From the NCBI GenBank assembly GCA_037127315.1, contig JBBBDQ010001122.1:6968501-7032500 (forward strand): DNA of 64,000 bases, in the 5' to 3' direction. Shown here piece after piece: positions 9,160 through 24,400 of the stretch; the stretch's first letter is position 1; every line of letters starts with the position of its first letter. The DNA is from Ascarosepion bandense (Eukaryota; Mollusca; Cephalopoda; Sepiida; Sepiidae). The notes under the pieces were generated by a model that was not told the DNA's origin, made no database searches, and worked only from the letters and a program-made list of their open reading frames with translations. The position numbers were made by a program, and so were the translations under genes.

Positions 9160-9785
9160 CCAATATAATGGAGAGAGCGTATAAAAGTCAACACCAAACG
9201 GCGACAGTGTATTTGTATGGTTGAACGCAATCTTCAGGTGGCCAGCAAATTGCTTTCAAGTGTTAAACACACTGTCACCGTTAGGAGTTGTCCTTCGGAG
9301 GTGTCCAATTTTTTCATATATACACATGTGCACTCGGGGGTGTGTGAGAGATTTAGTCTTGTCAGTGATTTCAGGTATCCGTTAAGTTTCTTGCAATAAA
9401 ACCAAAACCTCCGCGGCAAAAGTTTGTAAATTGCTCAGATCTCTGTACCATTCATAGTTATAGTCCATGCCGACAGTTCCATGACTGGGCGCGGTCTTAG
9501 TGCCGCTGCGAAACAGAGGAACTGACCAATTCCCCTCCACATATCTCGGTTGAAAGACGGAGTGGTATTCAGTCATGCCTGCTGTATGTTGAACAATGAG
9601 GCCTGGTTTAGCCCATCCCTATCCATGTCAAACCACAGCCAATGTCTTTTAACTTAAAGGCACACTTTGATCAAGGACACAAATGTTGATTCCATCATCA
9701 ACGTCAGTGGGGTAATGAGTCCATATTTTAGGGGTAATAAATGTTTGGTTTGGGGAGAGGCAATCAGCTTATAATTTCACACTGT
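9160..9785. other. Unassigned stretch with a 64-codon minus-strand ORF
   Basis: No recognised element. On the minus strand 9576-9382 is open for 64 codons from an ATG and is rich in aromatic and charged residues ('DYNYEWYRDLSNL'). I do not recognise it, and it is too short to separate from chance. No splice context supports it as an exon. Confidence 0.3.
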
Positions 9786-9789
9786 GCTA

Positions 9790-10265
9790 AATTATTAACA
9801 AGACAGCATTTCAAGCAAGAGCTCCCTCTACACCAATCTCTCTTAAAGTGTCTTTCTTTGAAGCTTCTAGAGCAGTACAAATTCTCATAGGATTTTCAAC
9901 CGCTTATTTATGTGAACAAGCGTTTTTTACTGTCCTTGGAATGAAGACCAAGAAACGTAGCAGACTCAACGTGGCAAACGACATCCGAATAGCCCTTTCA
10001 ATCACAAAGCCAAGAATAAATAAACTGGCACAGGCAATACAAGCTCAACACTCACATTAAGAATCACGGCTAGGTTACGGCTACTATACTATATTATTAT
10101 AGATTGGTACTATTGTATTGAATAATTTCCATTAACTTTGTCAGCTTTTGATGTATGAAAATATAATTACTTCTTTTCCTATATTACGGGTATTTGTTTA
10201 TTGGGGTAATGGATAATAGTGAAATTGTATTTTGGGGTAATCGCAGCAAAAAGGTTGGGAACCTA
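9790..10265 (+). pseudogene. hAT transposase C-terminal (dimerisation) fragment
   Basis: The open part 9848-10060 carries the typical hAT C-terminal dimerisation region: 'TAYLCEQAFF', 'KTKKRSRLNVANDIRIALS' and a closing 'KPRINKLAQAIQAQ', resembling the end of ZBED5/FAM200-type hAT proteins. The N-terminal and catalytic parts are absent. About 190 bp downstream 'aaaggttgggaacct' (10249-10263) looks like a degraded hAT terminal inverted repeat, so the right end of the element may be near 10265. Confidence 0.8.
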
Positions 10266-10269
10266 AGGT

Positions 10270-10555
10270 CTAGGATGACTCTTTGCCTACTGATACTTCA
10301 TTAACAGTATACCAAAAGGATACTTTCTCCGATTACTACTATCTTGGCCTATTCGAGTCTAGAGTTAACCGTTACTTTTTTCCACACAGAGACATAAACT
10401 GTTTCTTATTCTGTAATGAGTGGCTCGTCGGCAATAGTGACCCGTGTATAGTCACTGCGGAACTGCAGAACCCACTATTTTATACGACATTATTGATAAC
10501 ATTTGATGTAATGTATCTTATTTTTATATAATTCTTCTTTACACTTGTGCATTAC
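10270..10555. other. Unassigned stretch
   Basis: An 82-codon open frame (10283-10531) starts at a non-ATG codon and matches nothing I know. Treated as chance. Confidence 0.3.
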
Positions 10556-11260
10556 ATGGGTAAACTGTCATCTTTTTATATTTTTAATTTCACGCATGAG
10601 CGTTGTTTCATTTGATTTTGTCGATTGTACAGTATAGTAGGATCAGTTGGGCACCGTCCGTGAGAGGACCACGACACAATTCAATTAGCCAGAGTTTTAA
10701 AACGATGTGATGTACTGCCTTGTATTCACGCCGGAAGCATCAATACAAACATTTAAGTGTGTTTGGGTGTTAATGTGAGGACAGCGCAGAAGATTCAGAA
10801 AAAGCTAGATGAGCCTCATGGTGATTACGAAGGTGTTTAGACTGATCACTAGTGATGGCGACGTTATGGACTCAACACGGAGACATGCATCAAATGCCTT
10901 GAGTAGGTATTGCTGCACAGGATCAGTAGTATGGCTGCTGGAAGACCCATTTCCTGGCAACGGGTCTCTGCACCATGAGATACAAACAGGAGAACCCAGT
11001 CATGGCTGTCAGACAATTTCTGCAGCCATGTCTTCCCTTACATCTGGTGTACTTAACTCTCCAGACTACCAACCCCTTTATTATATGTGGGGCGCATTTG
11101 ACTGCGAGACCAATAAAACTCCTTGTAACACCAAAGATGAACTGAAGACAACGATTATGGCAGAATTTACTAACTTAAAAAGACAGACCGTCCAAAAAAT
11201 ATGCAGGACATCCCGCAGAAATGCAAGAATTACACGGAACTCAAGTATATTTTTCTCTAA
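10556..11260 (+). pseudogene. Mariner-type transposase relic with C-terminal part
   Basis: The first 280 bp match the mariner relics at 1164-1440 and 7099-7375 ('aggatcagttgggcac', 'ggtgattacgaaggt'). After an internal deletion the frame shows the transposase end: 'SPDYQPLYYMWGAFDCETNK' (the region around the third catalytic acidic residue), 'TPCNTKDELKTTIMAEFTNL' and 'QTVQKICR'. The family normally reads SPDxNPLDYYxWG; here the catalytic D is lost ('QPLYYMWG'). Two frames are needed to read it, so it is inactive. It ends about 80 bp before the satellite array. Confidence 0.82.
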
Positions 11261-14200
11261 CATTTTCATTATTACATCATTTTTTGAAGAACATCACAAC
11301 GTGAACTTATTCCCAAGAAGCAAATAGACGTGAGAATTCCACGTTCACCCTTTCCAAGGGGGAACCTAAGCATACTAACTGTGAACAGATTTCATGAAAA
11401 TTATGTTTCACCCTTTGCAAGGGGGGACCTTAGCATACTAACTGTGAACAGATTTCATGAAAATTATGTTTCACCCTTTCCAAGGGGGAACATTAGCATA
11501 CTAACTGTGAACAGATTTCATGAAAATTATGTTTCACCCTTCCAAATGGGAACTTAGCATACTAAATGTGAACAGATTTCATGAAAATTATGTTTCACCC
11601 TTTCCACGGGGGAACCTTAGCATACTAACTGTGAACAGGTTTCATGAAAATTATTTTTCACCCTTTCCAAGGGGGAACCTTAGCATACCAACTGTGAACA
11701 GATTTCAGAAAATTCTGTTTCACCCTTTCCAAGGGGGAAACTTAGCATACTAACTGTGAACAGGTTTCATGAAAATTATGTTTCACCTTTCCAAGGGGGA
11801 ACCATAGCATACTAACTGTGAACAGATTTCATGAAAATTATGTTTCACCTTTTCCAAGTGGAAAATTAGCATCCTAAATGTGAACAGATTTCATGAAAAT
11901 TATGTTTCACCCTTTCCAAGGGGAACCTCAGCATACTAACTGTGAATAGATTTCATGAAAATTATGTTTCACCCTTTCCAAGGTGGGACCTTAGCATACT
12001 AACTGTGAACAGATTTCATGAAAATTATGTTTCACCCTTTCCAAGTGGGAACTTAGCATACTAACTGTGAACAGATTTCATGAAAATTATGTTTCGCCCT
12101 CTCCAAGAGGGAACCTTAGCATACTAACTGCGAACAGATTTCATGAAAATTCTGTCTCACCCTTTCCAAGAGGGAACCTTAGCATACTAACTGTGAACAG
12201 ATTTCATGAAAATTATGTTTCACCCTTTCCAAGGGGGAACTTAGCATACTAACTGTGAACAGATTTCATGAAAATTATGTTTCCCCCTTTCCAAGGGGGA
12301 AACTTAGCAGACTAACTGTGAACAGATTTCATGAAAATTATTTTTCACCCTTTCCAAGGAGGAACCTGAGCATAGTAACCGTGAACAGATTTCATGAAAA
12401 TTATGTTTCGCCCTTTCCAAGAGGGAACCTTAGCATACTAACTGTGAACAGATTTCATGAAAATTATGTTTCACCCTTTCCACGGGGGAACCTTAGCATA
12501 CTAACTGTGAACAGGTTTCATGAAAATTATTTTTCACCCTTTCCAAGGGGGAACCTTAGCATACCAACTGTGAACAGATTTCAGAAAATTCTGTTTCACC
12601 CTTTCCAAGGGGGAACCTTAGCATACTAACTGTGAACAGATTTCAGAAAATTCTGTTTCACCCTTTCCAAGGGGGAACCATAGCATACTAACTGTGAACA
12701 GATTTCATGAAAATTATGTTTCACCTTTTCCAAGTGGAAACTTAGCATCCTAAATGTGAACAGATTTCATGAAAATTATGTTTCACCCTTTCCAAGGGGG
12801 AACTTAGCATACTAACTGTGAACAGATTTCATGAAAATTATGTTTTACCCTTTCCAAGGGGGAACCTTAGCATACTAACTGTGAACAGATTTCATGAAAA
12901 TTATGTTTCACCCTTTCTAAGTGGGAACTTAGCATACTAAATATGAACAGATTTAATGAAAATCATATTTCAACCTTTCCAAGGGGGAACATTAGCATAC
13001 TAACTGTGAACAGATTTCATGAAAATTATATTTCACCCTTTCCAAGCGGGAACGTTAGCATACTAACTGTGAACAGATTTCATGAAAATTATGTTTCGCC
13101 CTTTCCAAGAGGGAATCTTAGCATAGTAACTGCGAACAGATTTCATGAAAATTATGTTTCACCCTTTCCAAGTGGGAACTTAGCATACTAAATGTGAACA
13201 GATTTCATGAAAATGATGTTTCACCCTTCCCAATGGGGACCCTTAGCATACTAAGTGTGAACAGATTTAATGAAAGTCATGTTTCACCCTTTCAAAGGGG
13301 GAACCTTAGTATATAAACTGTGAACAGATTTCATGAAAATTATGTTTCACCCTTTCCAAGGGGGAATATTAGCATACTAACTGTGAACAGATTTCATGAA
13401 AATTATGTTTCACCCTTTCCAAGAGGGAAGCTTAGCATACTAACTGTGAAAAGAATTCATGAAGATAATGTTTCGCCCTTTCCAAGCGGGAACCTTAGCA
13501 TACTAACTGTGAACAGATTTCATGAAAATTATGTTTAACCCTTTCCAAGGGGGAAACTTAGCATATTAACTGTGAACAGATTTCATGAAAATTATGATTC
13601 ACCCTTTCCAAGGGGGAAACTTAGCATCCTAACTGTGAACAGAATTCATGAAAATTATGTTTCACCCTTTCCAAGCGGGAAACTTAGCATACGAACTGTG
13701 GACAGATTTAATGAAAATCATATTTCAACCTTTCCAAGGGGGAACATTATCATACTAACTTTGGGCAGATTTCATGAATATTATGTTTCACCCTTTCCAA
13801 GGGGGAACCTTAGCAGGCTAACTGTGAACAGAATTAATGAAAATTATATTTCACCCTTTCCAAGGGGGAACCTTAGCAGGCTAACTGTGAACAGAATTAA
13901 TGAAAATTATATTTCACCCTTTCCAAGGGGGAACATTTGCATACTAACTGTGAACAGATGTCATGAAAATTATGTTTCACCCTTTCCAAGGGGGAAACTT
14001 AGCATACTAAGTGTGAAAAGAATTCATGAAAATTATGTTTCGCCCTTTCCAAGAGGGAACCTTAGCATACTAACTGTGAACAGATTTCATGAAAATTATG
14101 TTTCACCCTTTCCACGGGGGAACCTTAGCATACTAACTGTGAATAGATTTCATGAAAATTATGTTTCACCCTTTCCAAGGGGGAACCTTAGCATACTACC

Positions 14201-17200
14201 TGTGAACAGGTTTCATGAAAATTATGTTACACCCTTTCCAAGGGGAACCTTAGCATACTAACTGTGTACAGATTTCATGAAAATTATGTTTCACCCTTCC
14301 AAGTGAGCACTTAGTATACTAAATGTGAACAGATTTGATGAAAATTATGTTTCACCCTTTCCAAGAGGGAACCTTAGCATACTAACTGTGAACTGATGTC
14401 ATGAAAATTATGTTTCACACTTTCCAAGGGGGAACCGTAGCATACTAACTGTGAACAGATTTCATGAAAATTATGTTTCACCCTTTCAAAGCGGGAAACT
14501 TAGCATACTAACTGTGGACAGATTTCATGAAAATTATGTTTCACACTTTCCAAGGGGGAACATTAGCATACTAACTGTGAACAGATTTCATGAAAATTAT
14601 GTTTCACCCTTTCCAAGGGGGAACTTAGCATACTAAATATGAACAGATTTAATGAAAATCATATTTCAAACCTTTCCAAGGGGAAACATTAGCATACTAA
14701 CTGTGAACAGATTTCATGAAAATTATATTTCACCCTTTCCAAGGGGGAACCTTAGCATACTAACTGGGAACAGATTTCATGAAAATTATGATTCACCGTT
14801 TCCAAGGGGGAAACTTAGCATCCTAACTGTGAACAGAATTCATGAAAATTATGTTTCATCCTTTCCAAGGGGACCTTAGCATACTAACTGTGAACAGATT
14901 TCAGGAAAATTATGTTTAACCCTTTCCAAGCGGGAACATTAGCATACTAACTGTGAAAAGATTTCATGTAAATTATGTTTCACCCTTTCCAAGGGTGAAC
15001 CTTAGCATACTAACTGTAAACAGATTTCATGAAAATTATGATTCACCCTTTCCAAGCGGGAAACTTAGCATACGAACTGTAGACAGATTTAATGAAAAGC
15101 ATATTTCAACCTTTCCAAGGGGGTACATTAGCATAGTAACTTTGGACAGATTTCATGAAAATTATGTTTCACCCTTTCCAAGCGGGAACCTTAGCATACT
15201 AACTTTGAACAGATTTCATGAAAATTATGATTCACCCTTTCCAAGGGGGAAACTTAGCATCCTAACTGTGAACAGAATTCATGAAAATTATGTTTCATCC
15301 TTTCCAAGGGGACCTTAGCATACTAACAGTGAACAGATTTCAGGAAAATTATGTTTCACCCTTTCCAAGCAGGAACATTAGCATACTAACTGTGAACAGA
15401 TTTCATGTAAATTATGTTTCACCCTTTCCAAGGGGGAATATTAGCATACTAACTGTGAACAGATTTCATGAAAATTATGTTTCACCCTTTCCAAGAGGGA
15501 AGCTTAGCATACTAACTGTGAAAAGAATTCATGAAGATTATGTTTCGCCCTTTCCAAGAGGGAACCTTAGCATACTAACTGTGAACAGATCTCATGAAAA
15601 TTATGTTTCACCCTTTCCAAGGGGGAACCTTAGCATACTAACTGTGAACAGATTTCATGAAAATTATGATTCACCCTTTCCAAGGGGGAAACTTAGCATC
15701 CTAACTGTGAACAGAATTCATCAAAATTATGTTTCATCCTTTCCAAGGGGACCTTAGCATACTAACTGTGAACAGATTTCAGGAAAATTATGTTTCACCC
15801 TTTCCAAGCGGGAACATTAGCATACGAACTGTAGACAGATTTAATGAAAAGCATATTTCAACCTTTCCAAGTGGGTACATTAGCATACTAACTTTGGACA
15901 GATTTCATGAAAATTATGTTTCACCCTTTCCAAGCGGGAACCTTAGCATACTAACTTTGAACAGATTTCATGAAAATTATGTTTCACCCTTTCCAAGCGG
16001 GAAACTTAGCATACGAACTGTAGACAGATTTAATGAAAAGCATATTTCAACCTTTCCAAGTGGGTACATTAGCATACTAACTTTGGACAGATTTCATGAA
16101 AATTATGTTTCACCCTTTCCAAGCGGGAACCTTAGCATACTAACTTTGAACAGATTTCATGAAAATTATGTTTCACCCTTTCCAAGGGTGAACTTAGCAT
16201 ACTAACTGTGAACAGATTTCATGAAAATCATGTTTCACCCTTTCCAAGGGGGGACCGTAGCATACTAACTCTGAACAGATTTAATGAAAATTATGTTTCA
16301 CACTTTCCAAGAGGGAAACTTAGCATCCTAACTGTGAACAGAATTCATGAAAATTACGTTTCACCCTTTCCAAGGGGGACCTTAGCATACTAACTGTGAA
16401 CAGATTTCAGGAAAATTATGTTTCACCCTTTCCAAGCGGGAACCTTATCATACTAACTGTGAACAGATTTCAGGAAAATTATGTTTCACCCTTTCCACGG
16501 GGGCAACGTAGCATACTAACTGTGAACAGATTTCATGAAAATTATGTTTCACCCTTTCCAAGTGGGAACCTTAGCATACTACCTGTGAAAAGGTTTCATG
16601 AAAATTATGTTTCACCCTTTCCAAGGGTGGACCTTAGCATACTAACTGTGAACAGATTTCATGAAAATTATGTTTCACCCTTTCCAAGTGGGAACTTAGC
16701 ATACTAAATATGAACAGATTTAATGAAAATCATATTTCAACCTTTCCAAGGGGGAACATTAGCATACTAACTGTGAACAGATTTCATGAAAATTATATTT
16801 CACCCTTTCCAAGCGGGAACCTTAGCATACTAACTTTGAACAGATTTCATGAAAATTATGTTTCACCCTTCCAAGTGGGCACTTAGTATACTAAATGTGA
16901 AGAGATTTCATGAAAATTATGTTTCACCCTTCCCAAGGGGGGACCTTAGCATACTAACTGTGAACAGATTTCATGAAAATTATGTTTCACCCTTTCCAAG
17001 AGGGAACCTTAGTATATTAAATGTGAACAGATTTCATGAAAATTATGCTTCACCCTTTCCAAGAGGGAACCTTAGCATACTAACTGTGAACAGATTTCAT
17101 GAAAATTATGTTTCACCCTTTCCAAGGGGGAACTTAGCATACTAACTGTGAACAGATGTCATGAAAATTATGTTTCATACTTTCCAAGCGGGATCCTTAG

Positions 17201-17439
17201 CATACTAACTGTGAAAAGATTTCATGAAAATTATGTTTCACCCTTTCCGAGGGGGAAACTTAGCATACTAACTTTGAACAGATTTCATGAAAATTATGTT
17301 TACCCTTTCCAAGGGGGAACATTAGCATACTAACTTTGGACGGATTTCATGAAAATTATGTTTCACCCTTTCCAAGGGGGAACCTTAGCATACTAACTGT
17401 GTACAGATTTCATGAAAATTATGTTTCACCCTTCCAAGT

Positions 17440-20400
17440 GAGCACTTAGTATACTAAATATGAACAGATTTCATGAAAATTTTGTTACACCCTTTCCATG
17501 GGGGGACCTTAGCATACTAACTGTGAACAGATTTCATGAAAATTATGTTTCACCCTTTCCAAGTGGGAACTTAGCATACTAAATATGAACAGATTTAATG
17601 AAAATCATATTTCAACCTTTCCAAGGGGGAACTTTAGCATACTAACTGTGAACAGATTTCAGGAAAATTATGTTTCACCCTTTCCAAGGGGTACATTAGC
17701 ATACTAACTTTGGACGGATTTCATGAAAATTATGTTTCATCCTTTCCAAGGGGGAACTTAGCATACTACCTGTGAACAGATTTCATGACAATTATGTTTC
17801 ACCCTTTCCAAGCGGGAACCTTAGCATACTAACTTTGAACAGATTTCATGAAAATTATGTTTCACCCTTTCCAAGTGGGACCTTAGCATAGTACATGTGA
17901 ACAGGTTTCATGAAAATTATGTTTCACCCTTTCAAAGAGGGAACCTTGGTATATTAAATGTGAACAGATTTCATGAAAATTATGCTTCACCCTTCCAAGT
18001 GGGCAATTAGTATACCAAATGTGAACAGATCTCATGAAAATTATGTTACACCCTTTCCAAGAGGGAACCTTAGCGCACTAACTGTGAACAGATTTCATGA
18101 AAATTATGTTTCACCCTTTCCAAGAGGGAACCTTAGTATATTAAATGTGAACAGATTTCATGAAAATTATGTTTCACCCTTTCCAAGAGGGAACCTTAGC
18201 ATACTAACTGTGAACAGATTTCATGAAAATTATGTTTCACACTTTCCAAGGGGGAACCGTAGCATACTAACTGTGAACAGATTTCATGAAAATTATGTTT
18301 CACCCTTTCCAAGCGGGAAACTTAGCATACGAACTGTAGACAGATTTAATGAAAATCATATTTCAACCTTTCCAAGGGGGTACATTAGCATACTAACATT
18401 GGACAGATTTCATGAAAATTATGTTTCACCCTTTCCAAGCGGGAACCTTAGCATACTAACTTTGAACAGATTTCATGAAAATTATGTTTCACCCTTTCCA
18501 AGGGTGAACTTAGCATACTAACTGTGAACAGATTTCATGAAAATCATGTTTCACCCTTTCCAAGGGGGGACCGTAGCATACTAACTGTGAACAAATTTCA
18601 TGAAAATTATGTTTCACACTTTTCAAGGGGGAAACTTAGCATCCTAACTGTGAACAGATTTCAGGAAAATTATGTTTCACCCTTTCCAAGCGGGAACGTT
18701 AGCATACTAATTGTGAACAGATTTCATGAAAATTATGTTTCACCCTTTCCACAGGGGAACCTTAGCATAATAACTGTGAACAGATTTCATGAAAATTATG
18801 TTTCACCCTTTCCAAGAGGGAACCTTAGCATACTAACTTTGAACAGATTTCATAAAATATATCTTTCACCCTTTCCAAGGGGGAACTTAGTATACTAACT
18901 GTGAACAGATTTCATGAAAATTATGTTTCACCCTTTCCAAGGGGGGACCTTAGCATACTAACTGTGAACAGATTTTATGAAAATTATGTTTCATTTTTTC
19001 CAAGTGGGAACTTAGCATACTAAATATGAACAGATTTAATGAAAATCATATTTCAACCTTTCCAAGGGGGAACATTAGCGTACTAACTGTGAACCCATTT
19101 CATGAAAATTATGTTTCACCCTTTCCACAGGGGAACATTAGCATACTAACTTTGAACAGATTTCATGTAAATTATGTTTCACCCTTTCCAAGGGTGAACT
19201 TAGCATCCCTAACTGTGAACAGATTTCATGAAAATTATGTTTCACCCTTTCCAAGGGGGGACCGTAGCATACTAACTGTGAACAGATTTTATGAAAATTA
19301 TGTTTCATTTTTTCCAAGTGGGAACTTAGCATACTAAATATGAACAGATTTAATGAAAATCATATTTCAACCTTTCCAAGGGGGAACATTAGCGTACTAA
19401 CTGTGAACCCATTTCATGAAAATTATGTTTCACCCTTTCCACAGGGGAACATTAGCATACTAACTTTGAACAGATTTCATGAAAATTATGTTTCACCCTT
19501 TCCAAGGGTGAACTTAGCATCCTAACTGTGAACAGATTTCATGAAAATTATGTTTCACCCTTTCCAAGGGGGGACCGTAGCATACTAACTGTGAACAGAT
19601 TTCATGAAAATTATGTTTCACACTTTCCAAGGGGGAAACTTAGCATCCTAACTGTGAACAGAATTCATGAAAATTATGTTTCACCCTTTCCAAGGGGGAC
19701 CTTAGCATACTAACTGTGAACAGATGTCATGAAAATTATGTTTCATACTTTCCAAGGGGGATCCTTAGCATACTAACTGTGAAAAGATTTCATGAAAATT
19801 ATGTTTCACCCTTCCAAGTGAGCACTTAGTATACTAAATATGAACAGATTTCATGAAAATTTTGTTACACCCTTTCCATGGGGGGACCTTAGCATACTAA
19901 CTGTGAACAGATTTCATGAAAATTATGTTTCACCCTTTCCAAGTGGGAACTTAGCATACTAAATATGAACAGATTTAATGAAAATCATATTTCAACCTTT
20001 CCAAGGGGGAACTTTAGCATACTAACTGTGAACAGATTTCAGGAAAATTATGTTTCACCCTTTCCAAGGGGTACATTAGCATACTAACTTTGGACGGATT
20101 TCATGAAAATTATGTTTCATCCTTTCCTAGGGGGAACTTAGCATACTACCTGTGAACAGATTTCATGAAAATTATGTTTCACCCTTTCCAAGCGGGAACC
20201 TTAGCATACTAACTTTGAACAGATTTCATGAAATTTATGTTTCACCCTTTCCAAGGGGGACCTTAGCATAGTACCTGTGAACAGGTTTCATGAAAATTAT
20301 GTTTCACCCTTTCAAAGAGGGAACCTTGGTATATTAAATGTGAACAGATTTCATGAAAATTATGCTTCACCCTTCCAAGTGGGCAATTAGTATACTAAAT

Positions 20401-21400
20401 GTGAACAGAACTCATGAAAATTATGTTTCACCCTTTCCAAGAGGGAACCTTAGCGCACTAACTGTGAACAGATTTCATGAAAATTATGTTTCACCCTTTC
20501 CAAGAGGGAACCTTAGTATATTAAATGTGAACAGATTTCATGAAAATTATATTTCACCCTTTCCAAGAGGGAACCTTAGCATACTAACTGTGAACAGATT
20601 TCATGAATATTATGTTTCACACTTTCCAAGGGGGAACCGTAGCATACTAACTGTGAACAGATTTCATGAAAATTATGTTTCACCCTTTCCAAGCGGGAAA
20701 CTTAGCATACGAACTGTAGACAGATTTAATGAAAATCATATTTCAACCTTTCCAAGGGGGTACATTAGCATACTAACATTGGACAGATTTCATGAAAATT
20801 ATGTTTCACCCTTTCCAAGCGGGAACCTTAGCATACTAACTTTGAACAGATTTCAAGAAAATTATGTTTCACCCTTTCCAAGGGTGAACTTAGCATACTA
20901 ACTGTGAACAGATTTCATGAAAATCATGCTTCACCCTTTCCAAGGGGGGACCGTAGCATACTAACTGTGAACAAATTTCATGAAAATTATGTTTCACACT
21001 TTTCAAGGGGGAAACTTAGCATCCTAACTGTGAACAGATTTCAGGAAAATTATGTTTCATCCTTTCCAAGCGGGAACGTTAGCATACTAACTGTGAACAG
21101 ATTTCATGAAAATTATGTTTCACCCTTTCCACAGGGGAACCTTAGCATACTAACTGTGAACAGATTTCATGAAAATTATGTTTCACCCTTTCCAAGGGGG
21201 AAACTTAGCATACTAACTTTGAACAGATTTCATAAAATATATCTTTCACCCTTTCCAAGGGGGAACTTAGTATACTAACTGTGAACAGATTTCATGAAAA
21301 TTATGTTTCACCCTTTCCAAGGGGGGACCTTAGCATACTAACTGTGAACAGATTTTATGAAAATTATGTTTCATTTTTTCCAAGTGGGAACTTAGCATAC
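17440..21400 (+). repeat. Higher-order repeat, about 2.38 kb period
   Basis: Marker variants recur 2380 bp apart: 'ttttgttacaccctttccat' at about 17480 and 19860, and 18524/20904, 19026/21406 for other diagnostic monomers. This is 38 monomers. The second copy carries the same rare variants in the same order. A five-monomer (314 bp) duplication is also present: 19026-19339 is repeated at 19340-19653. Confidence 0.9.
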
Positions 21401-21405
21401 TAAAT

Positions 21406-24400
21406 ATGAACAGATTTAATGAAAATCATATTTCAACCTTTCCAAGGGGGAACATTAGCGTACTAACTGTGAACCCATTTCATGAAAATTATGTTTCACC
21501 CTTTCCAAGCGGGAACCTTAGCATACTAACTTTGAACAGATTTCATGAAAATTATGTTTCACCCTTTCCAAGGGTGAACTTAGCATCCTAACTGTGAACA
21601 GATTTCATGAAAATTATGTTTCACCCTTTCCAAGGGGGGACCGTAGCATACTAACTGTGAACAGATTTCATGAAAATTATGTTTCACACTTTCCAAGGGG
21701 GAAACTTAGCATCCTAACTGTGAACAGAATTCATGAAAATTATGTTTCACCCTTTCCAAGGGGGACCTTAGCACACTAACTGTGAACAGATTTCAGGAAA
21801 ATTATGTTTCACCCTTTCCAAGCGGGAACGTTAGCATACTAACTGTGAACAGATTTCATGAAAATTATGTTTCACCCTTTCCACGGGGGAACCTTAGCAT
21901 ACTAACTGTGAACAGATTTCATGAAAATTATGTTTCACCCTTTCCAAGGGGGAACTTAGCATACTAACTGTGAACAGATGTCATGAAAATTATGTTTCAC
22001 ACTTTCCAAGGGGGAACCTTAGCATACTAACTGTGAAATGATTTCATGAAAATTATGTTTCACCCTTTCCAAGGGGGAAACTTAGCATACTACCTGTGAA
22101 CAGGTTTCATGAAAATTATGTTTCACCCTTTCCAAGGGGGAACCTTAGCATACTGTGTACAGATTTCATGAAAATTATGTTTCACCCTTGCAAGTGAGCA
22201 CTTAGTATACTAAATGTGAACAGATTTCATGAAAATTATGTTTCACCCTTTCCAAGAGGGAACCTTAGCATACTAACTGTGAATAGATGTCATGAAAATT
22301 ATGTTTCACCCTTTCCAAGGGGGAAATTTAGCATACTAACTTTGAACAGATTTCATGAAAATTATGTTTCACCCTTTCCAAGGGGGAACTGAGCATACTA
22401 ACTGTGAACAGATTTCATGAAAATTATGTTTCACCCTTTCCAAGCGGGAACATTAGCATACTAACTGTGAACAGATTTCATGAAAATTATATTGCAGCCC
22501 TTCCAAGGGGGGGACCTTAGCATACTGTGAACAGATTTCATGAAAATTATGTTTCACTTTTTCCAAGTGGGAACTTAGCATACTAAATATGAACAGATTT
22601 AATGAAAATCATATTTCAACCTTTCCAAGTGGGAACATTAGTGTACTAACTGTGAACCCATTTCATGAAAATTATGTTTCACCCTTTCCAAGCGGGAACC
22701 TTAACCTACTAACTTTGAACAGATTTCATGAAAATTATGTTTCACCCTTTCCAAGGGTGAACTTAGCATACTAACTTTGAACAGATTTCATGAAAATCAT
22801 GTTTCACCCTTTCCAAGGGGGGACCGTAGCATACTAACTGTGAACAGATTTCATGAATATTATGTTTCACACTTTCCAAGGGGGAACCGTAGCATACTAA
22901 CTGTGAACAGATATCATGAAAATTATGTTTCACCCTTTCCAAGCAGGAACCTTAGCATACTAACTTTGAACAGATTTCAAGAAAATTATGTTTCACCCTT
23001 TCCAAGGGTGAACTTAGCATACTAACTGTGAACAGATTTCATGAAAATCATGTTTCACCCTTTCCAAGGGGGGACCGTAGCATACTAACTGTGAACAAAT
23101 TTCCTGAAAATTATGTTTCACACTTTTCAAGGGGGAAACTTAGCATCCTAACTGTGAACAGATTTCAGGAAAATTATGTTTCATCCTTTCCAAGCGGGAA
23201 CGTTAGCATACTAACTGTGAACAGATTTCATGAAAATTATGTTTCACCCTTTCCACAGGGGAACCTTAGCATACTAACTGTGAACAGATTTCATGAAAAT
23301 TATGTTTCACCCTTTCCAAGGGGGAAACTTAGCATACTAACTTTGAACAGATTTCATAAAATATATCTTTCACCCTTTCCAAGGGGGAACTTAGTATACT
23401 AACTGTGAACAGATTTCATGAAAATTATGTTTCACCCTTTCCAAGGGGGGACCTTAGCATACTAACTGTGAACAGATTTTATGAAAATTATGTTTCATTT
23501 TTTCCAAGTGGGAACTTAGCATACTAAATATGAACAGATTTAATGAAAATCATATTTCAACCTTTCCAAGGGGGAACATTAGCGTACTAACTGTGAACCC
23601 ATTTCATGAAAATTATGTTTCACCCTTTCCAAGCGGGAACCTTAGCATACTAACTTTGAACAGATTTCATGAAAATTATGTTTCACCCTTTCCAAGGGTG
23701 AACTTAGCATCCTAACTGTGAACAGATTTCATGAAAATTATGTTTCACCCTTTCCAAGGGGGGACCGTAGCATACTAACTGTGAACAGATTTCATGAAAA
23801 TTATGTTTCACCCTTTCCAAGGGGGGGACCGTAGCATACTAACTGTGAACAAATTTCCTGAAAATTATGTTTCACACTTTTCAAGGGGGAAACTTAGCAT
23901 CCTAACTGTGAACAGATTTCAGGAAAATTATGTTTCATCCTTTCCAAGCGGGAACGTTAGCATACTAACTGTGAACAGATTTCATGAAAATTATGTTTCA
24001 CCCTTTCCACAGGGGAACCTTAGCATACTAACTGTGAACAGATTTCATGAAAATTATGTTTCACCCTTTCCAAGGGGGAAACTTAGCATACTAACTTTGA
24101 ACAGATTTCATAAAATATATCTTTCACCCTTTCCAAGGGGGAACTTAGTATACTAACTGTGAACAGATTTCATGAAAATTATGTTTCACCCTTTCCAAGG
24201 GGGGACCTTAGCATACTAACTGTGAACAGATTTTATGAAAATTATGTTTCATTTTTTCCAAGTGGGAACTTAGCATACTAAATATGAACAGATTTAATGA
24301 AAATCATATTTCAACCTTTCCAAGGGGGAACATTAGCGTACTAACTGTGAACCCATTTCATGAAAATTATGTTTCACCCTTTCCAAGCGGGAACCTTAGC

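Noticed and set aside
13572..14261. 229-codon open frame in the satellite as a protein-coding gene
   Set aside because: It starts at GTG, consists only of satellite units, has many replacement changes, and is bounded by 62-bp units that shift the frame. A unit length divisible by three explains the openness.
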